Assembly: GCA_964613795.1 (NCBI GenBank)
Contig: CAZTJR010000068.1
Location: forward strand, 1-5,507
Reading direction: 5' to 3'
Source of the DNA: Chromatocurvus sp964613795
GTDB lineage: Bacteria > Pseudomonadota > Gammaproteobacteria > Pseudomonadales > Halieaceae
DNA: 5,507 bases
Numbering within the stretch: the stretch's first letter is position 1; every line of letters begins with the position of its first letter. The notes under the pieces are model-generated. The model was not told the DNA's origin. It did no database searches and saw only the letters and a program-made list of their open reading frames with translations. A program made the position numbers and the translations under genes. Shown here piece after piece: positions 1-5,427 of the stretch.

Positions 1-374
1 TGCCCTACATCGACGTCATGCTGGTGCTGCTGATCATTTTCATGGTGACGGCGCCAATGTTGATGCAGGGTGTCAAGGTTGATCTGCCGGAAGCCCGCAC
101 TGAGCCGGTTGACGATCAGGACAGCGAGCCGCTGATTGTGTCTGTCAATCAGTCCGGGCAGTTGTTTCTGAATCTGGGTGCTCAGGAGGATCTGCCGCTA
201 TCCCTTGCCACCGTCAAGCAGCGAGTGGGAGCGGTGATGCAGCGCAATCCATCCAAGCCGGTTCTCGTCTGGGGTGACCGCGCGGTTGCCTACGGCGACG
301 TGGTGACGCTGATGGCGGCGCTGCAGGAAGCGGGCGCGCCCAGCGTCGGACTGGTTACCGACGATCCGAAATGA
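1..374 (+). CDS. tolR: TolR, Tol-Pal inner-membrane proton-channel subunit (5' end cut off by window)
   Basis: ExbD/TolR family protein. With TolQ it forms the inner-membrane, proton-motive-force-driven motor that energises TolA. The reading frame is open from the first base (complete codons from position 3) and gives 123 visible residues. E. coli TolR has about 142, so roughly 20 N-terminal residues lie outside the window. The visible part opens with PYIDVMLVLLIIFMVTAP, the single transmembrane helix. Its Asp (codon 12-14) matches the proton-pathway Asp23 of E. coli TolR. A VDLPEA motif follows just after the membrane, then a periplasmic domain ending in SVGLVTDDPK, close to the family's SVGLMT ending. 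The stop overlaps the tolA start (ATGA, 371-374), which implies translational coupling. The family call is secure from motif and context; the true start cannot be seen. Confidence 0.96.
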   Translation, partial: PYIDVMLVLLIIFMVTAPMLMQGVKVDLPEARTEPVDDQDSEPLIVSVNQSGQLFLNLGAQEDLPLSLATVKQRVGAVMQRNPSKPVLVWGDRAVAYGDVVTLMAALQEAGAPSVGLVTDDPK

Positions 375-1150
375 ACCTGAGCGTGCTCACCGATTATCTC
401 CCGGAGTGGCTGGCGCCATCGGTGGCCACATTTTGTCTGCACCTTCTGCTGTTATTTCTTCTGCTGTCCCGCTGGGAAAGCAGCGATAGTGATCGGGTGA
501 TACAGGCGCGCAAGATCACGCCGGAGATCATCAACGCCAAGCTGGTTTCCATCGATGAATTTCGCGCCAGGCCGACGCCGAAGGCAGCGCCCAGGCAGCC
601 GGCGACGACACAGCCTGCTGCGTCCAGAAAGCAGGCTGCACCGGCACCGTCAAAGCCGGCGCCCGCCCCGGAAAGCAAGCCTTTGGCAAAGAAAAAACCA
701 GCAGAAACCGGCCGCAGCGAACCGGCTCCGGCCCCCGCAAAGAAACCGGCGCCGCGGCTGGACGCCGACGCGCTGGCCGAGCTGTCTCGCCGACAGCTAT
801 CCGAGTCGATGGCGGCGGAGTCCGCGGCAGAGGTCGCGGTCACTGCAGAGGAGATGGCGGCGAGCTACGCGGCGCTGATTCAGCGCGCGGTGATCGGTTA
901 CTGGAGCCGGCCACCCAGCGCGCGCAATGGCATGGAAGTGCTGCTTTCGGTGCAACTGATTCCCAGCGGTGACGTCATCAGCGTCTCCGTGGTAAAAAGC
1001 AGTGGCAACGTCGCCTTTGATCGCTCGGCGATAAACGCGGTCGAACGCGCGGGAAGTTTCCCGGAATTGAGGAACTTACCGATCAGGGAATTCGAAAAAA
1101 GCTTCAGGCGCTTTCGCCTGCTGTTCAGACCAGAGGATTTACGCTACTGA
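371..1150 (+). CDS. tolA: TolA, periplasm-spanning energy-transducing protein
   Basis: TolA transmits TolQR motor force across the periplasm to TolB and Pal. The product is 259 aa. Residues ~17-33 form the N-terminal transmembrane anchor with a His at 24; Thr20 sits where E. coli TolA and TonB have the Ser of their SxxxH motif. Residues ~66-130 are rich in Pro, Ala and Lys, ~130-165 look helical, and ~166-259 form the TonB-like C-terminal domain (YAALIQRAVIGYW, then VQLIPSGDV and SSGNVAFDRSAINAV). The protein is much shorter than E. coli TolA (421 aa), and the difference falls in the linker. The C-terminal domain has no Cys, so it lacks the disulfide known in the E. coli domain; the only Cys (22) is in the membrane segment. 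The start overlaps the tolR stop as ATGA, and no clear Shine-Dalgarno is visible, in keeping with coupled translation. The family call rests on domain layout and position between tolR and tolB. Confidence 0.93.
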   Translation: MNLSVLTDYLPEWLAPSVATFCLHLLLLFLLLSRWESSDSDRVIQARKITPEIINAKLVSIDEFRARPTPKAAPRQPATTQPAASRKQAAPAPSKPAPAPESKPLAKKKPAETGRSEPAPAPAKKPAPRLDADALAELSRRQLSESMAAESAAEVAVTAEEMAASYAALIQRAVIGYWSRPPSARNGMEVLLSVQLIPSGDVISVSVVKSSGNVAFDRSAINAVERAGSFPELRNLPIREFEKSFRRFRLLFRPEDLRY

Positions 1151-2445
1151 TGACATCGCTCGCCCGAATTCTCCTTTTTGCGACACTGATGGTGTCTGCC
1201 GTCTCTGCCCGCGCCCAGCTGGTGATCGAGATTACCCAGGGTATGGACGACCCCACTACTATTGCGGTGGTTCCGTTTGCCACGGAGGGCACGGGTATTT
1301 CACCGGCGGATGTTGCAGAAATTGTGGCCGATGACCTGCGCCGCAGCGGCCAGTTTGCGCCAGTGCGGCGCGACAACATGCTGAGTTACCCCTCAACCTC
1401 CGGTGAGATTTATTTTCGAGACTGGCGGGCCATCGACACGGAATACGTGCTGATAGGCCGCGTGACGCCGGGCGAGCGTCTGCGGGTGGACTACGAACTG
1501 TTCGACGTGAACCGTGAGCGTAGCGTGCTCTCCGGTTCCCAGACCGATGCGCCGGGTGAGGCACGCATGCTGGCGCACCGTGTGAGTGACGCTGTTTATG
1601 AACATATTACCGGTATTCCGGGTGCGTTCGCGACGCGGCTTCTTTATGTTTCCGTGGAGCGCAATCTGCAGGGCAAGGATTACTACCGTCTCACGCTCTC
1701 GGATGCTGACGGTGCCCGGCCGATTGTGCTGCTGGAATCCCGCGAGCCGATCATGGCGCCAAGCTGGGCGCCGGACGGCCGGGAAATTGCTTATGTGTCG
1801 TTCGAGACCGGTCGTCCGGCCATTTTCCGCCAGGAGCTACGCTCCGGCGCGCGGGAGCAGCTCACCAGCTTCCGTGGCCTGAACAGTTCCCCGGCCTGGT
1901 CACCGGACGGCAACACCCTGGCTATGGTGCTGTCGAAAGACGGCAGCCCCGACATTTATCTCATGGATATGGCCAGTCGCCGGCTGAGTCGCATCACTCG
2001 GCACTATGCGATCGATACCGAGCCGACCTGGATGCCGGATGGCAAGTCAATCCTCTTTACCTCGGATCGGGGCGGGCGCCCGCAGATTTACCGCTATCAC
2101 CTGCAGACCGGAATCACCGACCGCGTGACTTTTGAGGGCAACTACAATGCGCGTGCGCGCATTGCCCAGGATGGCCGCAATGTGGTGCTGGTGCATCAGC
2201 GTGACGGCCAGTACCACATTGCGATCCATGACCTTGTGACCGACCGTCTGCAGGTGCTGACCAGTACAGATCTTGACGAAAGTCCCAGTATCGCCCCTAA
2301 TGGCTCTATGGTATTGTACGCTACGAAATCCGGGGATCGCGGAATTCTGTCGGCAGTGTCGGTAGACGGTGGCGTGAAGTTTAATCTGCCAGCCCGAAGC
2401 GGCGACGTACGGGAGCCCGCCTGGTCACCCTACTTAATGCCTTGA
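1150..2445 (+). CDS. tolB: TolB, periplasmic beta-propeller protein of the Tol-Pal system
   Basis: Periplasmic TolB binds Pal and TolA and helps recycle Pal to division sites. The product is 431 aa, close to E. coli TolB (430 aa). Residues 1-22 are a signal peptide with a likely cleavage ARA|QL. Mature residues ~23-43 (QLVIEITQG to VVPF) correspond to the TolA-binding N-terminal strand. Residues ~35-165 form the N-terminal alpha/beta domain, including DDLRRSGQF. Residues ~166-428 form the six-bladed propeller with repeated W-x-P-D-G type motifs near 206-210, 250-254 and 294-298. Degenerate copies lie near 339-342 and 382-385, and WSPYL ends the domain. The start ATG shares one base with the tolA stop (TGATG). 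A possible AGAGGA ribosome site at 1132-1137 is rather far upstream, so reinitiation after tolA is likely. No truncation or frameshift is seen. Confidence 0.97.
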   Translation: MTSLARILLFATLMVSAVSARAQLVIEITQGMDDPTTIAVVPFATEGTGISPADVAEIVADDLRRSGQFAPVRRDNMLSYPSTSGEIYFRDWRAIDTEYVLIGRVTPGERLRVDYELFDVNRERSVLSGSQTDAPGEARMLAHRVSDAVYEHITGIPGAFATRLLYVSVERNLQGKDYYRLTLSDADGARPIVLLESREPIMAPSWAPDGREIAYVSFETGRPAIFRQELRSGAREQLTSFRGLNSSPAWSPDGNTLAMVLSKDGSPDIYLMDMASRRLSRITRHYAIDTEPTWMPDGKSILFTSDRGGRPQIYRYHLQTGITDRVTFEGNYNARARIAQDGRNVVLVHQRDGQYHIAIHDLVTDRLQVLTSTDLDESPSIAPNGSMVLYATKSGDRGILSAVSVDGGVKFNLPARSGDVREPAWSPYLMP

Positions 2446-2450
2446 AGGTG

Positions 2451-2466
2451 CGGCGGATATACGCCG
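2451..2466 (+). repeat. Small inverted repeat in the tolB-pal gap
   Basis: CGGCG (2451-2455) and CGCCG (2462-2466) can pair as a 5-bp GC stem with a 6-nt loop, in the 55-bp gap between tolB and pal. No T-run follows, so it is not a convincing terminator. It could slightly slow transcription or stabilise an mRNA end, or be chance. The rest of the gap holds a CA-rich stretch (2471-2485) bracketed by two CGTTAA copies, then the pal ribosome site. Confidence 0.3.
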
Positions 2467-2487
2467 TTAACACACGACACACACGTT

Positions 2488-2492
2488 AAGGA
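2488..2492 (+). promoter_or_regulatory. Shine-Dalgarno sequence of pal
   Basis: AAGGA lies 8 nt before the pal ATG. It is the clearest ribosome-binding site in the window; the tolA, tolB and queC starts depend on stop/start overlap instead. An independent strong site suits an abundant lipoprotein that must be made in excess over TolA and TolB (inference). Confidence 0.75.
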
Positions 2493-2500
2493 AGCACGCT

Positions 2501-3061
2501 ATGAAAGATCTGCCAGTTGCCGGTAAGGCGCTTACATTGCTGTTTACCGCTGCGTTTCTGGTGGCTTGTTCGGGCACGGATACGCAGCAGCAGGAAGAGG
2601 CTGCAGCTGCTGCAGCCGCCGCGGAAGCTGCAGCAGCGCAGCAGGCTCGAGAGGCCGAGCAGGCGGCTGCACGGGAAGCCGCTGCAGCGCGTCAGGCCGC
2701 AGCAGAGGAACGACGCCTTGAGCAGGCCGTTGCCGCTGCAGGATCCACGTTCTATTTCGACTTCGATAGTTCCACTCTGACAACTGAAGCACGACAGGCG
2801 CTCGACGCGCACATTGCGCTGTTGCGTACCAACGACGAGGAAGTCCGTCTCGAGGGCCATACCGACGAGCGCGGTACCCGCGATTACAACATGGCGCTGG
2901 GTGAGCGCAGGGCGAACTCCGTGCGCGACTATATGGTTGTTAATGGAATACCGAGCTATCGCATCGAAACCGTGAGCTACGGCGAAGAGAAGCCCGTCGC
3001 GTATGGCTCTGGCGAGGAGAACTGGTCCCAGAATCGCCGCGTGGAACTCTCGCGTCAGTAA
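2501..3061 (+). CDS. pal: Pal, peptidoglycan-associated outer-membrane lipoprotein
   Basis: Pal (OprL in Pseudomonas) anchors the outer membrane to peptidoglycan and is the end effector of the Tol machine. The product is 186 aa. A type II signal peptide ends in the lipobox L20-V-A-C23, with Ser after the Cys, so outer-membrane sorting is expected. Residues ~28-80 are an Ala/Glu/Gln/Arg-rich, probably helical linker with a run of eight Ala at 34-41. Residues ~82-186 are the OmpA-like domain: FYFDFDSSTL, then GHTDERGTRDYN (119-130) and LGERRA (133-138). By alignment with OmpA, Asp122 and Arg137 should be the diaminopimelate-binding pair. NRRVEL near the end is also typical. Start choice is fixed by the AAGGA ribosome site and the signal peptide. 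The linker has more Ala than the flexible Gly/Asn/Ser linker of E. coli Pal. Identification is secure. Confidence 0.97.
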   Translation: MKDLPVAGKALTLLFTAAFLVACSGTDTQQQEEAAAAAAAAEAAAAQQAREAEQAAAREAAAARQAAAEERRLEQAVAAAGSTFYFDFDSSTLTTEARQALDAHIALLRTNDEEVRLEGHTDERGTRDYNMALGERRANSVRDYMVVNGIPSYRIETVSYGEEKPVAYGSGEENWSQNRRVELSRQ

Positions 3062-3071
3062 AGCCGCGAGT

Positions 3072-3962
3072 ATGAGTACCAGGCAATTTTTCTGGCGTGC
3101 AGTCGGGCTGACCCTTTTGGTCAGCCCGGTGTCGTTTGGGCTACTGGCCCAGGATTACATTGACGTGGAAGCCGAGCGCGAGCGGGCCCGGCAATCCGGT
3201 GGTGCCGCGGCGCAGCCGCCGATATCCACGCAACGGCCGTTGGCACCGTCTGACGGAGCGCGCAGCTACGGTCTCGATAGTCAGCCTGCCGAAACAGTGT
3301 ATCGCCCTCTCGCGAACAGTCCCGATGAGGGCACTGAGCAAAATGTCGGTGATATCTTCATTCAGGTGCAGGAGCTTCAACAGGAAGTGATGCGTCTCAA
3401 TGGTCTGGTTGAACGGCAGGCTAATGAAATCCGTGTCCTCAAAGAACAGAGCCTCGAGCGCTACATGGATCTCGACCGGCGGCTGGCTGGCGGCAGTGGC
3501 GCGGCTCCGGCGCCTGTTCGGGAGAGCGGGGCCAGGCAGGGCGGCGCGCCGGGGTCTGACGGGCGTCTTGGCGCTGAGCAGCCGGGTGAGGGCGACGCCT
3601 ACCGTGCGGCGTATGCGCTGGTTCGCAGTCAGGAGTTTGATGAGGCTGTGACATCGTTCAAGCAGTTTCTCGATCGCTACCCGGACGGCCGTTATGCACC
3701 GAATGCGCATTATTGGCTGGGTGAGCTGTATCTTGTGGTAAAGCCAGCTGCGCCGGAGCTTGCTCGCCAGTCATTTACCTTGCTCCTGGATGAATATCCG
3801 CAGAACGCCAAGGTGCCTGACGCCATGTACAAGCTCGGGCAGGTTCACTTTGTCAAGGGCAATCGCGCCAAGGCAAGAGAGTATCTTGATCGCGTTATCC
3901 GTGAGCACAGTGATTCCGCGGCTGCAAATCTCGCCCGAGAATTTATCGACCAGAACCTGTAG
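3072..3962 (+). CDS. cpoB: CpoB (YbgF), periplasmic coordinator of peptidoglycan synthesis and outer-membrane constriction
   Basis: In E. coli CpoB binds TolA and the PBP1B-LpoB complex and links septal wall synthesis to Tol-driven outer-membrane constriction. The product is 296 aa. Residues 1-26 are a signal peptide, probably cut after LLA before QDYID. Residues ~30-90 are a polar Pro/Ser-rich stretch, ~92-138 a trimerising-type coiled coil (QVQELQQEVMRLNGLVERQ), and ~139-172 a Gly/Ala/Pro linker. Residues ~174-296 carry three TPR-like repeats (AYALVRSQEFDEAVTSF, NAHYWLGELYL, AMYKLGQVHFVKGN). ATG 3072 is chosen because it gives an N-terminal signal peptide 10 bp after pal; the in-frame ATG at 3003 lies inside pal and would bury the signal peptide. 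The ribosome site is weak, so coupling to pal is likely. A strong stem-loop lies in the signal-peptide codons. Confidence 0.94.
   Translation: MSTRQFFWRAVGLTLLVSPVSFGLLAQDYIDVEAERERARQSGGAAAQPPISTQRPLAPSDGARSYGLDSQPAETVYRPLANSPDEGTEQNVGDIFIQVQELQQEVMRLNGLVERQANEIRVLKEQSLERYMDLDRRLAGGSGAAPAPVRESGARQGGAPGSDGRLGAEQPGEGDAYRAAYALVRSQEFDEAVTSFKQFLDRYPDGRYAPNAHYWLGELYLVVKPAAPELARQSFTLLLDEYPQNAKVPDAMYKLGQVHFVKGNRAKAREYLDRVIREHSDSAAANLAREFIDQNL
3104..3128 (+). repeat. Perfect 10-bp inverted repeat (stem-loop) inside the cpoB signal-peptide codons
   Basis: CGGGCTGACC (3104-3113) and GGTCAGCCCG (3119-3128) are exact reverse complements around a CTTTT loop. In RNA two G-U pairs (3102-3103 with 3129-3130) could extend the stem to 12 bp. 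It begins 42 nt after the pal stop and about 30 nt after the cpoB start, encoding residues ~11-19 of the signal peptide. No T-run follows on either strand, so it is not a standard intrinsic terminator. It may protect the 3' end of pal mRNA or dampen cpoB translation (inference). The repeat itself is certain; its function is unknown. Confidence 0.85.
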
Positions 3963-3965
3963 GCC

Positions 3966-3970
3966 GGGGA
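3966..3970 (+). promoter_or_regulatory. Shine-Dalgarno sequence supporting the queE GTG start
   Basis: GGGGA sits 5 nt before the GTG at 3976, in the 13-bp gap after the cpoB stop. It decides the choice of this non-ATG start, since the open frame extends far upstream into cpoB with no comparable site. Confidence 0.55.
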
Positions 3971-3975
3971 CTCAC

Positions 3976-4644
3976 GTGAACACCGCCGTGCACCAGGGCG
4001 CGACAGCGCTTCGCATTACCGAAATCTTTTATTCCCTCCAGGGCGAAGCGCGCACGGTCGGTTGCCCGACTGTGTTCGTGCGCCTTACCGGCTGTCCGTT
4101 GCGCTGTGTTTACTGCGATACGGCCTATGCTTTCACTGGCGGCACTATGATGGCGCTGTCGCAGGTGGTATCCGAGGTCGCTGAATACAAGCCCCGTTAC
4201 GTTACAGTGACCGGCGGCGAGCCTCTGGCCCAGCCCGGCTGTCTGCCGCTGCTGTCTGCTCTGTGTGATGCGGGTTACGAGGTGTCACTGGAGACCAGCG
4301 GCGCTCTCCCTGTGCAGGCTGTGGACCCGCGGGTGGTCAAGGTTCTCGATCTGAAGACGCCGGCGTCGGGGGAGGCACACCGGAATGATTACCGTAATCT
4401 AGCGTGTCTGGCGCGGCATGATCAGGTGAAGTTTGTCGTCTGTGATCGTGCGGATTATGAGTGGGCGCGCTTCAAGCTGGATGAATACTCTCTCGCAGAC
4501 CGTGTCGATGACGTGCTGCTGTCACCGAGCCACGGCCAGTTGGCGCCGCGCGAGCTGGCGGAATGGATTTTGGCCGACAATCTTCCGGCGCGTCTGCAGC
4601 TGCAGCTGCACAAGCTGCTCTGGAACGATGAGCCCGGGCATTGA
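3976..4644 (+). CDS. queE: QueE, 7-carboxy-7-deazaguanine synthase (radical SAM)
   Basis: QueE converts 6-carboxy-tetrahydropterin to 7-carboxy-7-deazaguanine (CDG) in the cytoplasm, using a 4Fe-4S cluster and S-adenosylmethionine, for queuosine precursor synthesis. The product is 222 aa (E. coli 223). Visible signatures are RITEIFYSLQGEA (13-25, substrate region), the cluster motif C40-x3-C44-x2-C47 followed by DT, GGEP (80-83, SAM binding), ETSG (106-109), LDLKTP (124-129), QVKFVV, and the C-terminal QLHKLLWNDEPG. The GTG at 3976 is preferred because GGGGA (3966-3970) lies 5 nt upstream and the length fits. A second GTG at 3988 is possible. The frame stays open upstream into cpoB, but no start there is credible. 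The gene is 13 bp after cpoB, and queC overlaps its stop. The segment between the cluster motif and GGEP is about 20 residues shorter than in E. coli QueE. Confidence 0.95.
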   Translation: MNTAVHQGATALRITEIFYSLQGEARTVGCPTVFVRLTGCPLRCVYCDTAYAFTGGTMMALSQVVSEVAEYKPRYVTVTGGEPLAQPGCLPLLSALCDAGYEVSLETSGALPVQAVDPRVVKVLDLKTPASGEAHRNDYRNLACLARHDQVKFVVCDRADYEWARFKLDEYSLADRVDDVLLSPSHGQLAPRELAEWILADNLPARLQLQLHKLLWNDEPGH

Positions 4645-5333
4645 TGCCTGACGACGCGCGCAGGGCCGTGATTCTCAGCTCCGGTGGCCTTGATTCCACC
4701 ACGGTGCTTGCCATGGCGCGCAGCGAAGGCTATCGCTGCTATACCCTCAGCTTTGATTACGGCCAGCGTCACCGGGCAGAGCTGTTGGCGGCAAGGCGCG
4801 TATCCGAGGCTTTCAGCGATGTCGAGCACAAGGTGGTCACGCTGGACCTGGGAAGCATTGGCGGCTCCGCGCTCACGGATACCGCGATTGACGTTCCAGA
4901 GGAAGTGACGCCGGGCATACCGGTTACCTACGTGCCAGCGCGCAATACGGTATTTCTTTCCATTGCACTCGGATGGGCCGAGGTGCTTGGTGCTGAAGAC
5001 ATCTTTATCGGTGTCAATGCGGTTGACTATTCAGGCTATCCCGACTGTCGCCCCGCGTTCATCAATGCCTTCGAGCGTCTTGCAAACGTGGCGACGCGCA
5101 CAGGCGTCGAGGGTGGCGGTATCCGTATCCACGCCCCGCTGCTCGACCTCGGCAAGGACGCCATTATTCAGCGAGGTCTGGCGCTGCAGGTTGATTATGC
5201 GTTGACCGTGTCCTGCTATCAGGCCACAGATACGGGCGAAGCCTGCGGCCGCTGCGAGAGCTGCCGTTTACGACGGCAGGGATTTAAGGACGCGGGCGTG
5301 GCTGACCCTACCCGTTATCGCGCGGCGGATTGA
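4644..5333 (+). CDS. queC: QueC, 7-cyano-7-deazaguanine (preQ0) synthase
   Basis: QueC converts CDG, the QueE product, to preQ0 with ammonia and ATP, the next step towards queuosine. The product is 229 aa (E. coli 231). The N-terminal ATP-pyrophosphatase loop SGGLDS is at residues 13-18, followed by LSFDYGQRHRAEL (~35-47). YVPARNTVFLS (~96-106) and VDYSGYPDCRP (~127-137) are conserved family segments. The C-terminal zinc site is C191-x9-C201-x2-C204-x2-C207. The ATG at 4644 shares its A with the queE stop (TGATG), the same arrangement as tolA/tolB, so reinitiation is likely. An in-frame TTG one codon earlier is possible but less likely. All expected active-site and zinc residues are present. 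queD and queF, also needed for queuosine, are not in this window. Confidence 0.97.
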   Translation: MPDDARRAVILSSGGLDSTTVLAMARSEGYRCYTLSFDYGQRHRAELLAARRVSEAFSDVEHKVVTLDLGSIGGSALTDTAIDVPEEVTPGIPVTYVPARNTVFLSIALGWAEVLGAEDIFIGVNAVDYSGYPDCRPAFINAFERLANVATRTGVEGGGIRIHAPLLDLGKDAIIQRGLALQVDYALTVSCYQATDTGEACGRCESCRLRRQGFKDAGVADPTRYRAAD

Positions 5334-5334
5334 G

Positions 5335-5359
5335 CGAGCAAAAAGTGCTTGAGTTTTTT
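5335..5359 (+). terminator. Weak candidate intrinsic terminator after queC
   Basis: CGAGCA (5335-5340) can pair with TGCTTG (5346-5351), a 6-bp stem including one G-T pair, around a 5-nt A-rich loop. Two bases later come six T (5354-5359). The layout and location, directly after the queC stop, fit a rho-independent terminator for the operon. The stem is short and AT-containing, so efficiency is doubtful and some readthrough into the tRNA is possible. Confidence 0.4.
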
Positions 5360-5376
5360 CTGTCGATCAGTACCAT
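5349..5376 (+). promoter_or_regulatory. Possible sigma70-type promoter for tRNA-Lys
   Basis: TTGAGT (5349-5354) and TACCAT (5371-5376) are 16 bp apart and each match 4 of 6 consensus bases, keeping the important TTGA and T-A...A-T positions. A GC-rich stretch (ACGCGC, 5377-5382) follows the -10, as is usual at stringently controlled stable-RNA promoters. Transcription would start near 5383 with a leader of about 45 nt. It overlaps the candidate terminator, which weakens the case. By-eye match only. Confidence 0.25.
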
Positions 5377-5399
5377 ACGCGCTTCTTTCACAGCGTATG
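5374..5399 (+). repeat. 7-bp inverted repeat between queC and tRNA-Lys
   Basis: CATACGC (5374-5380) and GCGTATG (5393-5399) are exact reverse complements separated by 12 bp. They straddle the end of the possible -10 and the predicted start of the tRNA promoter, so the repeat could be an operator or a leader-RNA stem. It has no following T-run. A repeat this short may also be chance. Confidence 0.35.
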
Positions 5400-5427
5400 T
5401 TCATGCGTTGTTGCCCGCCAAGTTTCC

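Noticed and set aside
394..843. 149-codon open frame on the minus strand opposite tolA
   Set aside because: It is composed of low-complexity Ser/Ala/Gly from the reverse of the Pro/Ala codons of tolA and resembles no family. It is a by-product of high GC and biased codons.
2442..2471. Possible promoter for pal (TTGAAG with a -10 near 2466-2471)
   Set aside because: The -10 matches only about half the consensus at acceptable spacing, and the alternative TATACG has no -35 at a proper distance. It is not good enough to list.
2486..2860. Cys/Ser/Leu-rich minus-strand frame opposite the pal Ala tract
   Set aside because: It simply reads the GCN repeat in reverse. Pal on the + strand explains the sequence fully.
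3003..3071. Earlier in-frame start for cpoB at 3003
   Set aside because: It overlaps the end of pal, adds 23 residues ahead of a clear signal peptide, and would block export.
3141..3710. 189-codon open frame on the minus strand opposite cpoB
   Set aside because: It lies fully within cpoB, whose product has a signal peptide, coiled coil and TPRs. The antisense product has no recognisable motif or ribosome site.
3760..3975. Upstream extension of queE into cpoB
   Set aside because: It would overlap cpoB by 200 bp and add 72 residues unlike QueE. The GTG at 3976 has a ribosome site and gives the usual length.
3963..3975. preQ1-type riboswitch ahead of queE
   Set aside because: Only 13 bp separate cpoB from queE, too short for any known preQ1 aptamer, and none is visible in the preceding coding sequence.
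4595..4610. 16-bp perfect palindrome TGCAGCTGCAGCTGCA in queE
   Set aside because: It is fully explained by alternating CTG and CAG codons for the conserved LQLQLH stretch; the motif is self-complementary by nature.
4641..4643. TTG start for queC one codon before the ATG
   Set aside because: The ATG at 4644 gives the normal length and a typical TGATG overlap. TTG is a rarer start and adds only one Met.
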